DNA of 64,000 nucleotides, from contig JAFCMP010000113.1 in the NCBI GenBank assembly GCA_017506865.1, forward strand, positions 1,116,001 to 1,180,000, in the 5' to 3' direction. The position numbers and the translations under genes are program-made. Shown here piece by piece: positions 46,501 to 55,500 of this stretch. Origin of the DNA: Tribonema minus. Taxonomy: Eukaryota > Sar > Xanthophyceae > Tribonematales > Tribonemataceae. Position 1 is the stretch's first letter; the number at the start of each line of letters is the position of its first letter. Below the pieces are notes generated by a model. The model had not been told where the DNA came from. It did not search any database and saw nothing but the letters and a program-made list of their open reading frames with translations.

Positions 46501-49500
46501 CTTCAGCTTCGAACGTAGTGTCGCATGAAAAAGCTACTCCGGAGCATACTGTTGGTGATCTACGTTGATCAGAGCCACCCTATATGAGAAACAGTGGCGT
46601 CGATCATGAAGGCGCCGCTGACTTTCACGACGACCTTTCAGGGTCGATGAAGGGCACGTGGCGTGATTAAAGAAGTGTGATAACATTTCAGCGAGGTGAT
46701 TACGGTCACGTTGGGCTAATAACAGCATTGAGGTCATGGTCATTTTGGTTATCATGCATAATTTTTTTTGTGTCATGCTGGTGATGCTCAACAGGCGTGG
46801 AGCGCTGCCGACAGCGAGGTCATCACGGTGATGTTTGACTACTGCCGCGACTTCCTGCACGCGGAGATGCTGCGGTCGTTTGAGCTCTCGCTCGAGCGCA
46901 GCAACCACGAGTGCATGGAGAGCCACAAGGCGGCGCAGGAGAACTACGAGTACTTTGCGCACATGAGCCACGAGCTGCGGTGAGTGCGTGAATGATTGTG
47001 AACATTCATGATCGTGAACATGCATCATGAACATGATCATGAATCTATGAATAGAGCATGGAGAGCCACAAGGCGGCGCAGGAGAATTACAAGTACTTTG
47101 CGCACATGAGCCACGAGCTGCAGTGAGTGCATGAATGATTGTGGACGTTCATGATGAACATGATAATGTGAAGAGAGCATGGAGATTCACAAGGCGGCGC
47201 AGGAGAACTATGAGTACTTTGCGCACATGAGCCATGCGCTGCGACGAGTGCACGCAAATGTTCATGATCGTTGACATGATTGATCGTGAACAATGTACAT
47301 GCATGATGAACATGATAATGTTTTGTGAACAGTGCGTGCATGGCCACAAGGTGGCGCAGGCGAACAACGAGCACTTGGCGCACATGAGCCATGAGCTGCG
47401 GTGAGGGCACGCCAATGTTCATGATCGTGAACATTACTGATCGTGAACAATGTACATGCATGATGAACATGCTAATGGATTTGTGAACAATGTTCATGAT
47501 CGTGAAGATTTATGTAAACGCCGCCTGTGGTCAACAAGCATGTGCTTGATTGCAGCCGCCCCAGCTGTCTGGTCATGCCGCATGGCACAATGTAGGTAGC
47601 AATCGGGAGTTTGATTTGACATTTATCAGCCCCTTCCTCTGTATCACACACATCAGTCAGCCTTTTTTGCTGCGGTTCAACATCTCCGACAACACCTGAC
47701 CACGGCTGCACTTGCCATCGTGTTTGATGCGCTCGTGTCCTTACTCCCCCCCCCCCTCCCCAATTGCCACATCCCCCGCCCCCCCAGGACCCCCTTCCAC
47801 GGCGTCATGGGGTCCCTGCAGCTGCTGCTCGACGCCTCCGACAAGCTCAACACGGCGGAGTGCCGCGACATCGTCACGGGCGCGCTCGACTGCGGCGACG
47901 CCCTCCTGCGCACCCTCAACGACATCCTCGCGGTGGCAAAAAACAAGTACAAGATGGCACTTTCCATGGAGGCGTTCAGCACGGCCGCCATGCTCTCCGA
48001 CGCGTATAGTGTAATGAAGCCCTTTGCCATGCAGAAGGGGATCCGCCTCAGCATTCGCGCGCGGGGGCGCGGCGACGCTTCGGCGGCGGCGGCGCCGGAA
48101 CCGGCGGAACCGGGGGCGGCGGTGCGCGCGGAGCGGCCGCTGCTGGACATTGCGACGTGCGGCCGCACGCACGTCGTTGGCGACCTCCAAGTCTGCATGC
48201 AGGCAAGTATAGCATATTGTTTTCTTGTGTGCGTACCGCACTTTTGCACCCCCCCTCTTTGTTTGCAAGCGCGCCAGTGGCGGTCGGGCTGAGCTGACGC
48301 TGGGGTCGGTGGTGAAGCTGTTGATGTTCACACCTCGGTGAGCGCTAAGTTTGGGGGCGGTGCACTGTTGCGATGCGCGCGTGGCAGCAGCTGCTGACAC
48401 GACGGATAAGGTCAAAGTTGAAGCTTACAGGCGCCGTTGTCAGCGTCGATCTCATGCTCGCCTTGCTGATGCGGCTCATGGCATACCTGCGTACCCTAGC
48501 GTTTGCGCCAAGAGGTTATTTTGTTGAGCTTTGCGTCAGCGCCAAAGCGAGACCGTGTCCACCTGTGGATGCAGCATTGCAGTTGGCAAACACTGTCGCC
48601 ATGACCATCAAATGCGGCACGGCAGCATATAACACCTGTGCTCTTCTCCACGAGCGGATGGACACATGTGATGCGTGCGCGCCCCCCCTTGTTCCCCCTG
48701 CCCCCCCCCCCCCCCCCCCCCCCCCTCAGGTGGTGCAAAATCTGCTCAACAACGCCATCAAGTTCACGCCCAACGGCGGGAGCGTAACGGCCTGCATGCG
48801 CGACGTCACGACGTTTGACGAGGCGTGCAACAGGTACGTATGCGTGCCGAATGTTGATGCGTGCGCGTAACCCTATGCCCAGGTCTAGCGGCTCTGCACA
48901 GCCGCCAGTGTACTCATCTGCGACACATGGCAGGGGCAAAAATTGCTAGGGTTAGGGCTAGGGTCAGGTGCAGCAAGGCCTACTGCCTTCGTATCTGCTT
49001 TGGGATCGAAGTAGGACTACTAGAAAAGCCTACAAGAGGGTAGCCTTCAACAGGGTTGCAGGAGTACGGTTGCATGCCATGTGATCATACAAGTATTTGC
49101 TTTGGGATCGAAGTAGGACTACTAGAAAAGCCTACAAGAGGGTAGCCTTCAACAGGGTTGCAGGAGTACGGTTGCATGCCATGCCATGTGATCATACAAG
49201 CAATGAAAACCATCTCATTCTTGTGGGCAGGTACTGAGCCAACACGAATGGCCTGACTGTGCCAGCAAGCGTGCACTGACTGCCAACGTCAACGTGCATA
49301 CTTTAACTGCATTTGATGAGAACGCTAAACACTTTGAAAAGGATGAAGCAGCAGACCATCAGGGTGCGAATGTGTCTGTTGTAAAGTTTTGCTACACCTG
49401 GTAACTCATATCTGCATTCCCCTCAAAGCTATGTAATTCTAGCTCTGGTAACGCCAGCTCTACGCAGACTCTACTCAACCCGCGCTGCTACGCACACTGG

Positions 49501-52500
49501 CCAGCTATCTTTAACATGCACCATGTGCTGTGTACTGATGACACAGGTGCATGCTCGCCTGTCGATGCTGACATGCACCGCGCGCAGAGGGACTGACAAT
49601 ACATGGCGTGAGCGGACCGAGCGCTTTGGTGGACCAGTGTGCAACCCATGCCGACGCTGACGTACGAATGCCTCCGCTGCAGCTTTTGTCAACTGCAACC
49701 TCAGCAACACATGTGTGCCGAGGCAGCAGTAGGTGCCACCAGACATCCGGGTCAGCGTTAGGGCTAGGGTTAGGGTTAATAATCACTCACTCACTCACTC
49801 ACACCGTTACGTGCACTGCACACTGCGGAACCCAATGACAGATGGCGCGAGTGCGCCAAGCGGTTTGACCACAGCTACTGGGCGCAGGCTGAGGGCGAGG
49901 TGCCAACGCCGCCGCACTCATGGACAACACAGCAGTGCGCATCCGCGCTGTGGTACTGCCTCGAGGTGGAGGACACGGGGCCCGGCGTGGGCAGCCACGA
50001 CGACTTGGTTGACATGCTCAAGTGAGTCGTGAGTCGTGAGTTGTAAGCGTCAGTTGTAGCATCGTCGCCACGTCTATAGAAGTGAGCAATACTGCTAGAG
50101 CACATAGGTGAGTGGTAATTATGAGTGAGCTTGGGGCACTCTTGGTGGCAGGAGCTGTGAATTTGCTGACGTCATGCACCATGTACCGGACTTTTGTCAC
50201 AGCGCAAAGCTGCCACGTGCGCGTGGTCAGCCGCATACTGCTTTAATCATTCGCAGGGCTGAGTGAGGGTTAGGGTCAGGGTTAGCAGACCTCTAGTTAG
50301 GGTCGGAGAGAGTCAGGAGAGCGTTTCAGCTGGCCAGGAGTGCAATAACCTTAACTACATTGGCTGTGCTCAACTGCGAGCCGAACACTAACCCTAATTC
50401 TACCCCCAACCCTAACTCATGGCAACGCCACCGTAGATGACTGTTACAGTCGTGAGTAGAGTAGGATTTGGCTTTGCGGTCACGGGTTACCCTAACCCTA
50501 ACCCTAACCCTAACCCTAATCCTTACCCAAATGTCAGGCAGGTGGCACAAGCACGTGCCATCACCGCCACCGCCTTTTAAGCACCACAACATCGGTCCAT
50601 GCACTGCCTGGCTTAGCGCTTGGATTAGGGTTACGAGCTCGCGTTGCGCAGGTAGGCGTTAGTATGCTGCAACCTACTGCACTTCAAACGCACGCCAGGT
50701 ACGTGATGACACGACCATTGCAATACTGTATCACGGCGCATGGCCGCCGCCGCCGCCATCAACTTTGCGAGGCATCACCACCCCCCAGACCATACCATCA
50801 GCTGTAATCGGGGGTAATCCTAACCTAACTCTAACCCTAACCCTACCCCTATCCCAGGCCATACCACCAGCTGTCGTCGGGGGTAACCCTAATTTCACCC
50901 TCACCCTAACCCCACTAAGCATAAATTCAATTCAACCCCAACCCTAACGCAGGCCATACCATCAGCTGTCATCGGGGGTCTCCAAGACACATCAGGGGAC
51001 GGGACTGGGCCTCCACATCTGCCTGTCGCATGCCAAGAAGCACGGCGGCGCTCTCGGCGTGGCGTCGTCTGCCGGCAAGGGCACGCTGTTCTACTTCGCC
51101 GTGCCGCTGCTGCCAGTTCAGGTGAGCACACACGTGTTGTTGCTGCTTGGCGATGTTGTTCAGAAGTGATTGTCGATGTGTATCGAGACACTGTAAAGGT
51201 GTTCACGAGATACATGTGAGTTCTGGTACAAGCTGGACATCCACCATCCGTTGTTTTCTGCGTACTACGTAAGCGAGAACCAATAAACAGGTACTTTCGA
51301 AGTTCTTGCAACCCAGCATACTAGATGCTTCAGTACATATACTGGGGCACTGGGTGGAGCAGCACATGGAGCTTTGTAACAGTTGGTGCTCATGCTGAGA
51401 AGTGATTGTACTCGTGTACCGTCTTGTCGATAATTAAGGTCACTGGACGGCTTTTCTGTTTCCGCGTAAAAAGGGGGGGTGGACGTGCTTTTTGCGGAGC
51501 TAATTAAAAGGGGTGGATGCATTTCAAGAAGACTACACAGATCGACTTCTATGCACTTCGTTCTTCTTCATAATTGATTCGCGCTCGCGCGTCGCCGCAC
51601 AACCAACGCGGCAGAAAAACGTTTCGTCCCTCGCCAGTTTTTCAGGGTCCGCGTGCACCTGTGTGTGTCCAAAAGTGCTGGGGGCCTCCATAGAGCAGAG
51701 GTCGAAGCTGAAAAGGAGCGCCTAATGTGTTTCAAGCCAGTCCCGCAGCAACGTACAGCAGCACCGCATGGCCCAGCTCCAGCACGACCAAGTTCAGCTT
51801 TGCTTCGACAGAGTGAACTTCGTCGTGAACATAGTAATCGGTACTGGTGCACACAAAGAGGGGTGAACATCTTATTGCTGAAGCAATAAAATAAAGGGGT
51901 GAACATCTTTTTGGTGAAGCAATTAAAAGGGTGTCCTATGCTGGCGTTAAAACTAACAAAAAAGCCGTCCAGTGACCTTAATTATCAACAAGACGGTATA
52001 CACTAGACACTGGCAGGGCTGCTTTCGCGCCGTAAGCGCGATTGATTGGTACTCTGAAGAAGTATACACAGCATACCAGATGCTTCAGTACATATGCTGA
52101 GGAACTGGGTGCGGCTGTGGCGACAAAGCCATATCGGTTGTTTGGTGTCAGGCGCAGCACACGGGCTTTGCGACAGGCGATGCACACGCTGAGAAGCGGT
52201 TTCACATGAGTACATGACACCAGATATTGGCAGGGCTGTTGTGACCGAGTAGTGTTGTACCATAGAGGTGGTGTATTGTTTTGTGTGACAGCAGCATCAG
52301 CTTTGTGCCAATACGTGCTCACACAAACAAACATAGCTGTTTAGCTGGTGTGGCATCCCTACCTAACCTAACCCTGAGGCTTGGCTTTGCCCGAAGGCTA
52401 CCCTAAGGCTTCGCGTCGAGGGTCAGTATGCGGCCGATTGTAACCCTTGTGTTCCATGCTATCAAACTGCCTCTCTATGCCACTGCTGACAGTTCAGGTG

Positions 52501-55500
52501 CTGTGTGGAACTCGCATAGGGCCGATGCCTAATGTAGGGTCGACACCTACAGCAAGGAAGACACCTTAGCAGAGTTTTATGTTCGAGTGGCAAGTGAAAG
52601 CAGTTGGCGTTTGTTTACATCATTCTTGCTGACAGTGCTGCTGCAGAACCATTCGAGTGGCAAGTGAAAGCAGTTGGCTTTTACATCATTCTTGCTGACA
52701 GTGCTGCTGCAGAACCACATCGAATGCAGCCACCCTAGCGCCGACAAAAACCACCAGAGCAGACATATTGTGCATACTTAGCATTCGTTCGCACCCAGAG
52801 CGTTTGGCTCCGAACCTCGACGACGTGCTTGCTGTGTCTTGCTGCCATGCACAGCAGCACCGGTATTGTGCCCCCGACAGAGAAAAGCCACCATCGTTTG
52901 CGGCCGTTGTTATTTTCAACTTCAACACCGCTCTTCTCAGATCATCAACTTCAACACCGCTCCTCTCAGATCATCCATTTATTTCAGAGATGGCGCGTAG
53001 TGCCATCTCTGCACTGGTCGCGCGCAGCGCGAGAAGTTTTTGACAAGTACGCGTACGAGTACTTTCAAACGTGGTAGCTGTGGCTACCCGTACAAGTTTA
53101 ACTGGTACGCTGTGCCAACCGGTACCCGTATACTTGTTGCACCGGTTATTACTGGTTCAACAAGTTTTCACCAGCTGCACCAGTCATTTGGAAGGACTAC
53201 CAGTATTCATGTCTTGCAAACGTCAGAGTATGCTCATGTACTCACTCATATGCTGGCCTGTGTATGAAGGCTGCAAGATGGGCACGCATTCGCACGCGAA
53301 TGTCACAAAGTGTAATCTGCCTGATATGCAGAGAGTGCGCCACACATGTCACAGCAGCAGCATGCCAGCACGGCTCGTCCTCTACAAATGACTCACGAAG
53401 TGATCCCATCAAGCTGAGAACCGCGTGCTGCAGCTGCTTGCTGTCGACACCTGTGTTATTATGTAGGCAGCCGAGCGTGCGTGCGTCGCTTCACATAGTT
53501 TCACGAACTCTTACCTTGCCCTGCTCAAGCTAGAAGGCATTTTCGAGCTGCTGAACCCTCTGAAGTGGCAAACATCGCTCGTGCCATCGGTCGCTACTAC
53601 CAGTTGGTTGCAACTGTCGATGTTCCCTCGGCAAAACTCCGATCACCGACAGAATAAAGCGGAACAGGCATTTAACTTGTACCGCAAATTATCAGCTGCG
53701 GGACCGATGGGTGTTCACGCGTTGCCCCCACGGCAAGTTACACGCACCGGTTAACGCGTGCGGCGCAGTGGGCCACTGGTTACGGGTTAAAACCGGTACA
53801 AAAACTTGTACTTGTACCGGTGCAACAAGTGAACGCGCCATCTCCGATATTTCTACCCCTGAGCCTCTCCGCACCTGCCAAACCCTAACCCTAACCCTGC
53901 TTCACCGCTGCCGCCGACCGATGCTGCAGGGGAACTTGGAAGGCGGCCGCACCGGCACGCCTAGCGGCTCATTATCAGAGTCGCGGCAAGGCGTGCTCCG
54001 AAGACTGAGCGGAGCCACCAACGGCATGCACGGTGCCAATGGCACCGGCGACACGCTGCCGGATCTGGGCGTGAAGAATCCGACGGTGTTCATTGTGGAC
54101 GACAGCAGAATAAACGTCAGGCTGTGCGAGCGGAAGCTCGCGCTCGTGCTCGGCGAAGGCGTAAGGTGGGCAAATGTAGCAACTTGAACTTGAAGTTGAA
54201 CTTGTGCTAGCTCTCATCCTACTGAGGGGCGTGAAGCATGATGACATCGCATGGCTTTGTACTCCGTGCAAGGGATTGGTGCTGTCTGTAGCTGGCATCT
54301 ATGCACCTTCAACGTAAATGCCTGCTCAGCGCAGTGGTGTGTGAAACTTCTATTGCGAATGGGTGGTCAAGAAGTCGTAGAGACATGTATCCCACACGGC
54401 CTTCTTTCAGAACACCAGCGGGGGGGTAAGGCCACATGCATGGCTAGTCACGACATCGCCTTCTGTAACAGGTTCTGCAGGTGGGACTTAGTAGAGTTAG
54501 GGATAGGCGTCAGCAACAGCAATGCTGTGTACGTGCTACAGTCTGCGACGGCAGCGGATTGTATGGGACAAATTTAAGTCCACCGCACGCGCACGCACGG
54601 GACTCCACGGCACGTGCCAATCCGTCAATGAGAGGATTGGATACGAGAACCACGCTATATCATGTTTCAATGTGAGAGCGTTACAGAGCAGCACGCCTGG
54701 TAGTGTCGGCACGGCGTGCCAAGCTCAAGCACAACGTATGGCAGCGACTCACAGATAACCTAGACCTTGCCCTTGAAGAGTGTGGTGGCTGTCGCGCTGC
54801 ATTACATAATGCTTTTAAGTCCAAGATTTAGCAACTCCAAATATATTGCTGTCGCCTTGCCAGACTGGAGTACAAGCCGTACGAGTCTACTCATGCTACC
54901 ATGCATAAATCATCGCGTGAACACCATATTGAACTACAGCTGCATCCCTCAGCCTGATCCCTGCAAAAATGCTGTACATGGTGACTGTATGGCTAGACAG
55001 GACATACATGCCTCGAATGCGATAGAGCTTGTACACAGAAGTCTTTTGACTACTGTGGATATGATGGCACTGTTTGATTCGTGGCCAATGACTGCAGCAG
55101 CGGCGACCACAGTTATTGGTGGAAGGCACTTGCGGCTAACCATCCCTTGTCACCCAGACCTCTACGATATTTTGATTCGTTTTTATACATAACGTCCTTT
55201 TCTTCATCCCGCGTGCGCCGCAGATTTCTGTCGGCCATGGATGGTGACCAAGCCGTGAGCAAGTATGAGCAGATCCTGGAGGCAGGGGAGCCGGTGCTGC
55301 ACGCCATACTGGTGCGTGCGCTTACTCGGGTTAGGGTTAGGACTAGGTGCTGCACACCATACTGGAACGCGCGCTTACTGGGGTTAGGGTGAGGGTTGGG
55401 GTAAGGGTTAGGGCTGTGTTCAGGGTTAGGATTAGGGTTAGGGTCCGGCTTCCCTTCATTCTCATTCTCATCATGGCGGACTTGTTTGGTTTCACCCCAC

